The translations under genes and the position numbers were made by a program. Below, one piece after another: positions 15,578 through 24,462 of a stretch of 64,000 bases of DNA. Where the stretch lies: assembly GCF_000688335.1 (NCBI RefSeq), contig NZ_JHZX01000001.1:2542001-2606000 (forward strand), given 5' to 3'. The stretch is from Sediminibacter sp. Hel_I_10. Its GTDB lineage: Bacteria > Bacteroidota > Bacteroidia > Flavobacteriales > Flavobacteriaceae. Every line of letters begins with the position of its first letter. Position 1 is the stretch's first letter. The notes beneath the pieces were generated by a model, which ran no database searches, had not been told where the DNA came from, and saw nothing but the letters and a program-made list of their open reading frames with translations.

Positions 15578-17680
15578 TTATTTTTTACCGATTTTTCGCT
15601 TCAATAATTGCGCATTAATAGCCACTATAATTGTACTCAAACTCATAAATACCGCTCCTACAGCTGGCCCTAAAACAAAGCCAGAAGAGTATAGAACACC
15701 TGCAGCTAATGGAATGGCCACCACATTATACCCAGTTGCCCATATTAGGTTCTGAATCATTTTATTGTACGTAGCCTTTCCGAACAAAATTAGGTTTGCA
15801 ATATCTTGTGGATTGCTATTTACCAATATAATATCGGCTGTTTCGGCGGCTACATCAGTACCAGAACCAACAGCGATTCCTACATCAGCTTTGGCAAGTG
15901 CGGGCGCATCGTTTACGCCATCTCCAGTCATAGCCACAAACTCTCCTTTGTTTTGCAACTCTTCTACAATTTCTACTTTTTGGTGTGGTAGCACTTCGGC
16001 ATAATAGCCATCCAACCCTAATTTTTCACTCACAGCTTTGGCTGTTTTTTCGTTATCCCCAGTTGCCATCAAAACTTTGATATTATTCTTTTTAAATATT
16101 TTTATAGCTTCCGCAGATTCAGGTCTTATTTCATCAGCAAGCGCAATGTATCCTGCTAGTTGTCCTTCAATTAATACAAATACAACAGTTTCAGCAGCGT
16201 CACTATAAGCATCTTCAGGAATAGTTATTTTTTCATCCCTTAAATAACCAGGGCTAACCACTTTTACTTGCTTTCCTTCTACATTTGCCTCTACACCTTT
16301 ACCAGTGATCGCATTAAAGTTTTCAGGCTTTGGGATTGTAATATTGTCTTCTTTAACTTTTTTAATAATACCTACGGCGATAGGATGTTCCGAACTTTGT
16401 TCCAATGCACTCGAAAGCCTTAAAATTTCTTCAGATGAATAAGTTTCGCTAACAGACTCAATTCGAGTAACGCCAAAATCGCCTTTGGTCAATGTTCCCG
16501 TTTTATCAAACAATAAAGCTGATATTTTTCGGGATTCTTCAAAAGCTGTCCTATTTCGAATTAATAACCCGTTTTGAGCTGAAACAGCAGTAGAAATAGC
16601 AACCACAAGTGGTATGGCAAGACCTAATGCGTGTGGACAAGCAATGACCATAACGGTAACCATTCTTTCTAAAGCATAGACAAATGGAAAGCCTAAAATC
16701 AGCCATACCGCTAATGTTCCAAAACCAATACCTAATGCGATATAGGTAAGCCATTTTGCAGCTCTATCCGAGAGGTTTTGCATTTTTGATTTGGTTTTTT
16801 GCGCTTCTTCGACCATTTTGATGACCTTGTTGAGATAGCTATCTTTTCCAGTATGCTCAACCTTTACTTTTAAGATACTGTTACCATTTACCGAACCACC
16901 AATAACCTTATCGTTTTCATCTTTTTTTACAGGTTTGGATTCGCCTGTAAGCATAGATTCGTTCAGGTAACTTGAACCGTCTACTATAATCCCATCAGCA
17001 GGAACTTTTTCACCTGGTTTAACCAAAATCACATCATCTTTTAACAAATCTTCCAACGGAATATCTTCTATGGTATCATCCTTTACCCTATGGGCTTCTG
17101 CGGGCATCATACTTACCAAAAGCTGTAAGGCCTTTGATGCTCCCAAGACGCTTTTCATCTCTATCCAATGTCCTACCAACATAATAGCGATAAGGGTAGC
17201 CAGTTCCCAGAAAAAATCAACTCCTTCTAAGCCGAACACGGTTGCCGAACTATAAACGTAAGCCACGGTAATGGCCATAGAAATCAAGGTCATCATCCCT
17301 GGCGCACCTTTTTTGATTTCAGACCAGAATCCTTTTAAAAATGGCCAACCACCATAGAAATATACGATTGTGGAAAGTGCAAAAAGGATATATGGATTTC
17401 CGGGAAGCAAAAACTCATATCCAAAAAAGTCCTGAATCATCGGCGAGAAGAACAGTATGGGAATAGTAAGTACAAGGGTTACCCAAAACCGTTTTCTAAA
17501 ATCGGCAATCATCATTTTATGATGGTCGTGCCCGTGTTCTCCGTGCCCTGGATTGTGGCCAGAATGGTCTCCACCTTTGTGGTTCATTTTAGAATGGTCT
17601 TCTTTTTTGTGTTTCATCTTCGAATGGTCCATTTTAGAATGGTCCATTTCATCGTGATTGTGGTGTTCGTGATTTTCCAT
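15578..17680 (-). CDS. copB: copper-translocating P-type ATPase, CPH type (CopB)
   Basis: A 700-residue P1B-ATPase. The first 55 residues are very rich in His, Met, Asp and Lys (repeats of DHSKM) instead of a Cys-based HMA domain, and the transmembrane metal motif is CPH (VIACPHALGLAIPL, near residue 346), the hallmark of CopB-type P1B-3 pumps that export copper or silver. Other motifs: TGES (actuator), DKTGTLTKG (phosphorylation Asp), GDGVNDAPAL (hinge). It complements the CPC-type CopA at 59162. The frame is intact and length usual. Confidence 0.93.
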   Translation of the reverse strand: MENHEHHNHDEMDHSKMDHSKMKHKKEDHSKMNHKGGDHSGHNPGHGEHGHDHHKMMIADFRKRFWVTLVLTIPILFFSPMIQDFFGYEFLLPGNPYILFALSTIVYFYGGWPFLKGFWSEIKKGAPGMMTLISMAITVAYVYSSATVFGLEGVDFFWELATLIAIMLVGHWIEMKSVLGASKALQLLVSMMPAEAHRVKDDTIEDIPLEDLLKDDVILVKPGEKVPADGIIVDGSSYLNESMLTGESKPVKKDENDKVIGGSVNGNSILKVKVEHTGKDSYLNKVIKMVEEAQKTKSKMQNLSDRAAKWLTYIALGIGFGTLAVWLILGFPFVYALERMVTVMVIACPHALGLAIPLVVAISTAVSAQNGLLIRNRTAFEESRKISALLFDKTGTLTKGDFGVTRIESVSETYSSEEILRLSSALEQSSEHPIAVGIIKKVKEDNITIPKPENFNAITGKGVEANVEGKQVKVVSPGYLRDEKITIPEDAYSDAAETVVFVLIEGQLAGYIALADEIRPESAEAIKIFKKNNIKVLMATGDNEKTAKAVSEKLGLDGYYAEVLPHQKVEIVEELQNKGEFVAMTGDGVNDAPALAKADVGIAVGSGTDVAAETADIILVNSNPQDIANLILFGKATYNKMIQNLIWATGYNVVAIPLAAGVLYSSGFVLGPAVGAVFMSLSTIIVAINAQLLKRKIGKK

Positions 17681-17698
17681 TATTGTCTTGTTTAAGTG

Positions 17699-17992
17699 TT
17701 ATCGTAATTTTTTTCTCATAGCTTCCGAAATGTTTTCGGCATAGACGCCATAGGCATCTACCAAAAGTCCTTTAATCCCATTTTTTGATGAAATAGCATA
17801 AAGCACACTATTATCGTCGGTACTGCTCATACCCTCAAAACGATGCATCTCGTCAACATTAAAATCTTCTGGGTGTATTTCAATTTTTAGTGAGGCACAC
17901 TCCAAACATTCTGGTTTTAGGTTAAAATCATATGTATAGCCATTTCCCTGTAAATCGTTTATGGCTTCAGAAAGTGTATCGTAATTTTTCAT
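17699..17992 (-). CDS. conserved small protein of Flavobacteriia, unknown function
   Basis: A 97-residue acidic cytoplasmic protein: MKNYDTLSEAINDLQGNGYT at the front, a CLECASL Cys pair, HPEDFNVDEMHRFEGMSSTDDNSVLYAISS in the middle and GLLVDAYGVYAENISEAM at the end. Very similar small proteins occur widely in flavobacteria and are sometimes labelled phosphoribosylpyrophosphate synthetase, but no PRPP-binding motif can be seen and the label is probably wrong. It lies just upstream of the copper ATPase gene on the same strand. Confidence 0.7.
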   Translation of the reverse strand: MKNYDTLSEAINDLQGNGYTYDFNLKPECLECASLKIEIHPEDFNVDEMHRFEGMSSTDDNSVLYAISSKNGIKGLLVDAYGVYAENISEAMRKKLR

Positions 17993-17998
17993 CTGTCT

Positions 17999-18643
17999 TT
18001 ATTTATAGTTTATTGTAAAATAGCTGTTATCTGCTTCTGAAAATTTCTGAAAAGTCAATAAACCTTTTTCATTTAATTTTTCGATAACGGTATAATTGAG
18101 TTGCTTAATGCGAATTCCCCAGGCATAGGCTTTAATATTAATTTTTGATTTTATAGTGTTTTTCCCATCCTCTAATTTTCGGTCATAAATTTTTATGATG
18201 CTTTTGGAACCAAAAAAGTTTAACAAGCCCGAGTCAAAACTCATTTCCAATTTAATATCTTTCAAGTTTTGTAAATCGTAGAGCTTTTTAAAATTTTCAG
18301 AAATGGTATTAATTTCGGTTTCTTTTGATTTTGGCTTGGAAAACGGAAAAGCCATTATCATTACATTGGCGTCATCTGGCTCACAACGGTAGGTAGTAGT
18401 GTATTTATCGGTTGATTGTTTGTTTTTGTCAAACAATTCTGTAACTACCTTTATTTCATAATATCCATTTTCCTTTATTGTTTCTCCAGCTTCAAAAGTT
18501 TGTTTATTGAGAAAATCACCTTCTTTATCAAAGTTTTCCCGAATAACAACTCTGCCTGAAATCTGCCCAATGAGCATTTCAGTTTGTCCAGTCATTGTGA
18601 TGCTTAATAAAGTGATTAGTACTATAAAGCCTTGTTTTCTCAT
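17999..18643 (-). CDS. exported protein of unknown function
   Basis: A 214-residue protein with an N-terminal signal peptide (about residues 1-22, LITLLSITMTGQTEM). The mature part is rich in Lys, Glu and aromatic residues with alternating strands (KIYDRKLEDGKNTIKSKINIKAYAWGIRIKQLNY). No family is recognised. The start overlaps the end of the PRPP synthetase homologue by 4 bp, so it is in the same operon. Confidence 0.65.
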   Translation of the reverse strand: MRKQGFIVLITLLSITMTGQTEMLIGQISGRVVIRENFDKEGDFLNKQTFEAGETIKENGYYEIKVVTELFDKNKQSTDKYTTTYRCEPDDANVMIMAFPFSKPKSKETEINTISENFKKLYDLQNLKDIKLEMSFDSGLLNFFGSKSIIKIYDRKLEDGKNTIKSKINIKAYAWGIRIKQLNYTVIEKLNEKGLLTFQKFSEADNSYFTINYK

Positions 18644-19533
18644 ATATGGTGCATTAATTTTTTTACCTCTTTTGCCATAATATCACTTAAATCTATTCCA
18701 TTTGAAGAGTGTGGGATGGTATTACAAGTCACTATTTTTTCTACTCCGGAATCCAATAAATCTTGATAGGCGTTTCCTGAAAAAACGGCGTGAATGCCTA
18801 CACAAATAGGTGGTTTCATTCCTGCTTTTTTAAGATGTTGTACGGTTTCAATCATTGTTCGGGCTGTGGAAATAATATCATCTACCAAAATGGGTGTAGC
18901 ATCTTTATATATATCCACATCGGGAACAGAGACTTCTACATCACGGTCACCGTGACGCACCTTTTGTAATACCGTAAATGGTGCTCCTGCATTTTTGGCG
19001 ACTTCTGATACCCATTGTTCACTTTCAGAATCAGGTCCGATAAGTACCGGGTTTTCGATATTTTCTTTAATCCATTCTGAAATTGCGTCGGCAGCGTGAA
19101 TCACTTTATTTGGAATTTGATACACTTCCCCTAACGAACTAATTCTGTGCAAGTGAGGGTCAACCGTGGTAATGCTATCGGCAAAACCAGAAATCAATTT
19201 TCCGAAGAAACCAGAAGTCACTCCTTCACCTTCATTAAATACTTTGTCCTGCCGCATATACGCCAAATAGGGTGCTACCAAACAGGTACACATAGCGCCT
19301 AATGATTTGGCTGTGTGACTTAGAAAATAAAGCGGCAACAGTTTTTCATCTGGTTCGTGTAAGGTGCATACCAGTACCACACATTTATCTTTAACATCAG
19401 ATAATATACGTGTGTACGATTCCCCGTCAGGGAATTTACGCAAAGTGGCTTTGCCCACTTCAGCATCCATTTTTGTAGCCATAAGTTCTGTGAGTTCTTC
19501 ATTTCCGGGAAGACTGAATAATATTGTTTTCAT
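18640..19533 (-). CDS. ribose-phosphate diphosphokinase (PRPP synthetase) homologue
   Basis: A 297-residue member of the PRPP synthetase family. Seen motifs are the N-terminal RKFPDGESYTRI, PYLAYMRQDKVF, VDPHLHRI and the PRPP loop PILVDDIISTART (near residue 215-227). The loop keeps DD but has ISTART in place of the usual housekeeping MIDTAGT, and the protein is slightly shorter, so this is a divergent paralogue of the type that travels with AMP/thymidine phosphorylase genes. It follows that gene by 6 bp. The expected reaction is ribose-5-P + ATP to PRPP + AMP; a link to the phosphorylase product ribose-1,5-bisphosphate is inference. Confidence 0.85.
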   Translation of the reverse strand: MKTILFSLPGNEELTELMATKMDAEVGKATLRKFPDGESYTRILSDVKDKCVVLVCTLHEPDEKLLPLYFLSHTAKSLGAMCTCLVAPYLAYMRQDKVFNEGEGVTSGFFGKLISGFADSITTVDPHLHRISSLGEVYQIPNKVIHAADAISEWIKENIENPVLIGPDSESEQWVSEVAKNAGAPFTVLQKVRHGDRDVEVSVPDVDIYKDATPILVDDIISTARTMIETVQHLKKAGMKPPICVGIHAVFSGNAYQDLLDSGVEKIVTCNTIPHSSNGIDLSDIMAKEVKKLMHHI

Positions 19534-19539
19534 AGTTTT

Positions 19540-21042
19540 TTAAATTATAGTTAGGATGTCGTTATGGTTGTTTTTATATTCCAGAGCATAGTTGAGTTCG
19601 CCTTTGGATTCAGCATATATGGTATATAATAATTGGTCTATTTCAATTTTTTCATTTAAATGGACATTCAAAAGAATCCCTGCCGATTTAGACTGCGGTG
19701 CGCCGGAAAGCTTGGCGAGTTTTGCTATCTTTCTATTATCTATGCGCTTTAAAACCCCAGAGTTTTCTGCTCTAATTTCGGTTTTATAGGGTGCTAAAAC
19801 AGGTTTTGAAAAGCGACCTTGCGCATTACAAATAGCAAGGAATTTTTTATAAGCCTGACCAGATTTGAGAATTTCACGTGCGGTTTCCAGTCCCTTTCCT
19901 TTTTCTACTTTTCCAGAAAGTTCTAATAGTTCAGTAGCTAAAAGCAATGCTCTTTCTGTTAAGTCTTTAGGTGCATCTTCCTCATTTTTCAAAACTTTTA
20001 ATATATCTATGGCTTCTAATGTTGGACCGATACCCCTTCCAACAGGCTGCGTGCCATCCGTAACTACAACTTTTACATTCAAGTCAACAGATGTCCCAAC
20101 GGTTTCCATATGATTTTTTAGTTTTTGAGCCATTTCGGTACTGCGAACCTTGGCGGTTTCACCCACGGGAATATCAATGACCACGTGAGTGGAACCAGCT
20201 GCTGCTTTTTTAGAGAGTACCGAAGCAATGAGCTGCCCTTCACTATCAATATCCAAGGCTTTTTCAATTTTGATGAGCACATCATCGGCAGGACTTAACT
20301 GCGCCGTGCCTCCCCAAACAAAACATCCGCCTTCTTTTTCTACTACAGTCTTTATTTCCTCGGAAGAGAGCGTAACATTGGTCAATACTTCCATTGTATC
20401 TGCTGTGCCTGCTGGCGAAGTGATTGCCCGTGAGGATGTTTTTGGCATAGTAAGACCATACGCGGCAACAATGGCAACGACCAATGGTGTTGTTCTATTG
20501 CCAGGCAATCCACCAATGCAATGCTTGTCGACCACGATATCCTTGTTCCAGTTCAGTTGCTTTCCGGAAGCAATCATTGCTTTAGTAAGGTCACTTATTT
20601 CATCAATATCCATTCGGTCGCCAGCACAGGCAGTAATAAATGCCGAAAGGTGGATGTTGGAATAATCGCCTTCCACGATATCGGTTATGATGTTGTTATA
20701 GGCCTTATAATCCAGTTTTTTGTTATAGATTTTTGCCCTAACGTGACTTAAAGATTCAATAGGTTCTAAATGTGAAACATACAAAGTGTCATTGTCTGAA
20801 ACATTTAGCTTTTTTGCAGCTGCATCTGATAGTCCAATTTCGTTGGGCAACAGCATATCTGAATTTATAATGTTGAGGCTTGCTACAATTGAATGGGTTG
20901 CCTTTGAAATCCTTATTCTTGTAAGTGCTTCAAAACCTTCGGAAATACAGACGTGGCAATCTTCACGCATATACACCACATTTTCGTTCTGGGTATAAAT
21001 ACCCAGATGTTTGTATTTTAGAATGTTTGAGTGTTGTTCCAT
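19540..21042 (-). CDS. AMP/thymidine phosphorylase family enzyme (DeoA, archaeal type)
   Basis: A 500-residue enzyme with the N-terminal extension domain of archaeal AMP phosphorylases (about residues 1-90), then the nucleoside phosphorylase fold: helical KHCIGGLPGNRTTPLV (phosphate-binding region near residue 172), SSRAITSPAGTADTMEVL (about 215) and the C-terminal alpha/beta domain. Bacterial thymidine phosphorylases are about 440 residues and lack the extension, so AMP phosphorylase (AMP + Pi to adenine + ribose-1,5-bisphosphate) is a strong option. It pairs with the PRPP synthetase homologue. No RuBisCO or ribose-1,5-bisphosphate isomerase is seen, so the pathway must run elsewhere. Confidence 0.85.
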   Translation of the reverse strand: MEQHSNILKYKHLGIYTQNENVVYMREDCHVCISEGFEALTRIRISKATHSIVASLNIINSDMLLPNEIGLSDAAAKKLNVSDNDTLYVSHLEPIESLSHVRAKIYNKKLDYKAYNNIITDIVEGDYSNIHLSAFITACAGDRMDIDEISDLTKAMIASGKQLNWNKDIVVDKHCIGGLPGNRTTPLVVAIVAAYGLTMPKTSSRAITSPAGTADTMEVLTNVTLSSEEIKTVVEKEGGCFVWGGTAQLSPADDVLIKIEKALDIDSEGQLIASVLSKKAAAGSTHVVIDIPVGETAKVRSTEMAQKLKNHMETVGTSVDLNVKVVVTDGTQPVGRGIGPTLEAIDILKVLKNEEDAPKDLTERALLLATELLELSGKVEKGKGLETAREILKSGQAYKKFLAICNAQGRFSKPVLAPYKTEIRAENSGVLKRIDNRKIAKLAKLSGAPQSKSAGILLNVHLNEKIEIDQLLYTIYAESKGELNYALEYKNNHNDILTII

Positions 21043-21071
21043 AGTGTTTAAATTTTCAAAATTTCAAAAGC

Positions 21072-22448
21072 CTATTCTATTTCTTCAATATTATAGAGTT
21101 GTGGGATTTCCGCATCCCATCCATAAGTTTCCTTTATTCCTTTTTGAAGTGCTTCCGCACCTTCTTTTTCTCCGTGCACAATAAAAATTCGCGCTGGCTT
21201 ATTTTTTATTTTGCTCATCCAATCAATTAATTCAGCGTGGTCTGCGTGTGCAGAGAGGCCTTGAATTTCGGCTACTTCCATTTGAAGGGATACCGTTTTC
21301 CCATACACTTTTAATTCTTTTTGGCCTTCCAATAGCTTTCTTCCACGAGTGCCTTCAGCTTGATAGCCTACAAAAAGCAGGGTGTTATTTGGGTTTTGTG
21401 CTTGAGTTTCAAGGTAGTTGAGCATCCTGCCACCGGTAAGCATTCCACTTCCAGCAATTACGATTTTTGGTTTGTTGTCTGTTCGCAATTCCATAGTTTC
21501 CCGATAACTGCTTACGACTGTAAAATGTGAACACATTTCATCACATTCATTGTCTTCCAATCTGTGCCAATCTCTTGTACGATGAAACAATTCCAATACA
21601 CTAGCTCCCATTGGGCTGTCCATTATCATTTGTACTTTTGGGATTTTCTTTTCCTTCAGTAACTTCCAAAAAATAAGCATCATCAGTTGGGCACGTTCTA
21701 CTGAAAAGCTTGGGACAAATAGGCTTCCGCCTCTATTATTAGTGTCGTTGACCAATTTTTCAATCTGCGGAAGTGCTTCCGCTTCGTCAGGATGAAATCT
21801 TCCTCCATAAGTGGATTCAATGAAAAGCACATCTGCTTTTTTGGGTTTCAGAGGTGGATAAAGCAATAAATCATTGGTTCTTCCAATATCTCCTGAAAAA
21901 ACAAAACGTTTTCCGTGTACATCCAACTCGATAAAAGTTGCACCAAGGATATGTCCGTTATACTGAAACCGCGCCTTGATACCATCAAATAATGATATCC
22001 ATTGGGATTGTGGAACGTTCTTAAAATGTGGAAAGGTTTTTTCAGCATCTTTTAAATCGTACAATGGTTCAGCAGGACTATGTTTGGAATAACCTTCTTT
22101 GTTGGCACGTTCGGCCTCCTGTTCTTGAATTTTTGCACTATCATTCAAAATGATTTTAGCAATATCTAACGTGGGATTGGTGCCATAAATAGGTCCTTTG
22201 AACCCTTGCTTGACTAATCGCGGTAGATAGCCAGTATGGTCTAAATGGCCGTGAGTAAGCAATACCATATCAATTTCTGAAACTTCCACGGGTGGATATT
22301 CCCAGTTTTTGAGTCGTAATTCTTTTAACCCTTGAAAAAGTCCGCAGTCTATCAGTATTTTTTTATCTCCTGTATCCACTAAATATTTTGAGCCAGTTAC
22401 TGTACCTGCCGCTCCTAAAAAGTGGATGTTTATTTTATTGTTTTTCAT
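21072..22448 (-). CDS. beta-CASP metallo-beta-lactamase fold RNase-like hydrolase
   Basis: A 458-residue enzyme. The metal-binding motif is LTHGHLDHTGYLPRL (near residue 64), further ligand regions appear around GHILGATFIELD and FSGDIGR, and the C-terminal half carries beta-CASP and RMMBL motifs (SGMLTGGRMLNYLE, then LSAHADHAELIDW and FIVHGEKEGAEALQ). Proteins of this form are RNA-cleaving or RNA 3'-processing enzymes related to CPSF-type nucleases. Here it is embedded between the AMP phosphorylase gene and small stress genes. The RNA substrate is unknown. Confidence 0.88.
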   Translation of the reverse strand: MKNNKINIHFLGAAGTVTGSKYLVDTGDKKILIDCGLFQGLKELRLKNWEYPPVEVSEIDMVLLTHGHLDHTGYLPRLVKQGFKGPIYGTNPTLDIAKIILNDSAKIQEQEAERANKEGYSKHSPAEPLYDLKDAEKTFPHFKNVPQSQWISLFDGIKARFQYNGHILGATFIELDVHGKRFVFSGDIGRTNDLLLYPPLKPKKADVLFIESTYGGRFHPDEAEALPQIEKLVNDTNNRGGSLFVPSFSVERAQLMMLIFWKLLKEKKIPKVQMIMDSPMGASVLELFHRTRDWHRLEDNECDEMCSHFTVVSSYRETMELRTDNKPKIVIAGSGMLTGGRMLNYLETQAQNPNNTLLFVGYQAEGTRGRKLLEGQKELKVYGKTVSLQMEVAEIQGLSAHADHAELIDWMSKIKNKPARIFIVHGEKEGAEALQKGIKETYGWDAEIPQLYNIEEIE

Positions 22449-22463
22449 CTTTATAGTATTTAT

Positions 22464-22718
22464 TTAGTTTCCACCACAGCAGGAAGGCGTGTTTCCTTTA
22501 TCTTGGTTTGATTTGCTCAATTCCGCTATTTCATTATATAGATTGCGGGAATCCTCTTTGATAAGAAGCGCCAATTTCTTTACGGATTTAGGTTCAAAGT
22601 TTACCATCCCCAATAATATTTCAAGGGCTTCTTCAAGTAGTTTTGAATCATCTTCCAATGCTTGGTAAAATGGCTCTAAATCTATGCTGTTCCGTTTTTG
22701 CAGTTCATCTGTTTTCAT
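22464..22718 (-). CDS. small helical protein with C-terminal Cys-Cys motif
   Basis: An 84-residue soluble protein that is almost wholly helical and acidic, ending PSCCGGN. The Cys-Cys at the very end could bind a metal. No family is recognised. It lies 15 bp upstream of the beta-CASP gene on the same strand and is likely co-transcribed with it. Confidence 0.65.
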   Translation of the reverse strand: MKTDELQKRNSIDLEPFYQALEDDSKLLEEALEILLGMVNFEPKSVKKLALLIKEDSRNLYNEIAELSKSNQDKGNTPSCCGGN

Positions 22719-22761
22719 AATTTTTGTTTTTAAGATTGTTGAACTTTTATATTATTAATTC

Positions 22762-23604
22762 TCAAGTGCTTTTACATAGTGCTTCTGAATCTTCTAAAAT
22801 CTTTTTGTGTCTTTTTTTATCAATTCCTATCTGTTCCAATAACGCAGGTTTTTCGTGAAGCTCTTTGCAGAGCACGATGCCTGTATCCAATAACTTTGTT
22901 TTTTCGGCTTTGGTCAGGGTAGTCAATGCCGTTAAAGGGTGCAGTCCCAACTTGTCTATTCTGTCTTTTAAACCGTTTCCCATCGGGTAATCCCAACTTG
23001 TTAATAATAATCCCACGCATTTACCATATTGCACAGCATCGGTGGTAAATCGTGTATTGGTATATACACCTCCCTTATGAAGTTTATCCTCGTGACCTTT
23101 TTGGCGTTCCCATTGTTTTTCCACATCCAAAAATCTTGAATGGATGTATAAGGGGATTTTCACATTACAAACCCTACCTTGGTCACTGTGGTATTTGCAT
23201 TCAATCATATAATGATTATTGTCTTTTTGCGCTATCACATCTATTTCGTGCTGAACGCAATTACCCTGTACAATCACACCAACCTGTGTTGAAAATCCTT
23301 CGTGTGCCAATAGTTTGCCTACTAACTTTTCAAAAGGAAAACCAGAAGGACCTAATTCCATCAATGCTTTTTTGAGCTTATACTTTGAGGCACTTACACG
23401 TGATTTGCCTTTAAGTATTTTAAATGCCATCTGGTAGATTTTTTTAGTGGTAATGCCTTCATATATTTTGTTTTCAACTTGGTCAACAATTTGCTGAATC
23501 AATTCTTCACTAGCTTGTGCACGTCTTAAGGAATTGATAAGTTTATCCACATCAAAAGGAACCACGTCGCCAGAATATTTCACTATGTTGATTGAATCTT
23601 TCAT
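22762..23604 (-). CDS. ATP-cone domain fused to a Mrr-like PD-(D/E)XK nuclease
   Basis: A 280-residue protein. Residues about 5-90 form an ATP-cone (VKYSGDVVPFDVDKLINSLRRAQASEELIQQIV, then ISKYKLKKAL-like end), the allosteric nucleotide sensor known from ribonucleotide reductase and NrdR. Residues about 92-190 form a restriction-endonuclease-like domain with FEKLVGKLLAHEGF and the catalytic core EIDVIAQ...HYMIECKYH. This combination suggests a nuclease controlled by ATP/dATP level. It overlaps the universal stress protein gene by 4 bp. Substrate and biological role are unknown. Confidence 0.82.
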   Translation of the reverse strand: MKDSINIVKYSGDVVPFDVDKLINSLRRAQASEELIQQIVDQVENKIYEGITTKKIYQMAFKILKGKSRVSASKYKLKKALMELGPSGFPFEKLVGKLLAHEGFSTQVGVIVQGNCVQHEIDVIAQKDNNHYMIECKYHSDQGRVCNVKIPLYIHSRFLDVEKQWERQKGHEDKLHKGGVYTNTRFTTDAVQYGKCVGLLLTSWDYPMGNGLKDRIDKLGLHPLTALTTLTKAEKTKLLDTGIVLCKELHEKPALLEQIGIDKKRHKKILEDSEALCKST

Positions 23605-24437
23605 TTTTTAATATGTATGGTCATCACAGGTAGTTCTGAATGATTAGTTACGCCTTCTGCAATGCTTTTTGAAAATAAACTCAAAAATCCTGTCTTTCCG
23701 TGGGTACTCATTGCAATTAAATCTGCGGGCTGATGTTTTAGAAATGTATTGATACCTTCTTCTACTGACGATTCGTTGTGAACGTTCATAGAAAAGTTTT
23801 TTAAGGTGGGAAACTTTTCAAGAAATAGCTTGACAGGGTTTAATCCAGCGTTGATACTATTAAAGTCTGTTTCTGTATTAATGCGTAACAAATGAATTTT
23901 AGCATCACATTTTTCAGCTATGGAAAGCACAGCTTGAAACGGATGACTCACATCTTCTTCAAAAGAAGAGACAAATAGAATATTCTTAAAAGGAAACGTT
24001 ACTTCATCCTCTTTTACCACAATAATTGGCGCATTTGCCTTTCTTACAATTTTTTCAACATTACTGCCCGTTATCTCCCTTACACGGCCTTTGGTACCGC
24101 TACTTCCTGTAATGATGAAATCGTGGTGGAAATGACCAGAATGTTCCAAAATATCTTTTTGTCCTGAATCGAATTGTAGAAAAGTTCGGCATTTAAGACC
24201 TTCGTGTTCTGCTATTTTTTCGAGTTCACGTAAATTAGCCTTTGCAGTACCTATCTGCTTTAAGGTTTCTGGATAACGCTTTTCTTTGAGTTTATCTAAT
24301 TTTACCCAATCTACAGGTGTGGTCATCTGATGCAAAAAGTGTATTTCTGCATTGTATGTTTTTGCCATTTTAATCCCTAGATGTGCAGCTTTAGTGCAGT
24401 TTTCAGAGAAATCGGTGGGTACGAGTATATTTTTCAT
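23601..24437 (-). CDS. universal stress protein with two tandem Usp domains
   Basis: A 278-residue protein made of two UspA domains (about 1-145 and 146-278). The first ends with the ATP-type loop ITGSSGTKGRVREITGSNVEKIV; the second ends AMSTHGKTGFLSLFSKSIAEGVTNHSELPVMTI. Both keep the G-x2-G-x9-G(S/T)-like pattern of ATP-binding Usps. It is translationally coupled to the ATP-cone nuclease (4-bp overlap), which strengthens the idea of an energy-state response. Confidence 0.9.
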   Translation of the reverse strand: MKNILVPTDFSENCTKAAHLGIKMAKTYNAEIHFLHQMTTPVDWVKLDKLKEKRYPETLKQIGTAKANLRELEKIAEHEGLKCRTFLQFDSGQKDILEHSGHFHHDFIITGSSGTKGRVREITGSNVEKIVRKANAPIIVVKEDEVTFPFKNILFVSSFEEDVSHPFQAVLSIAEKCDAKIHLLRINTETDFNSINAGLNPVKLFLEKFPTLKNFSMNVHNESSVEEGINTFLKHQPADLIAMSTHGKTGFLSLFSKSIAEGVTNHSELPVMTIHIKK

Positions 24438-24462
24438 AATTTTTGAATTTTATATTCTTCTG

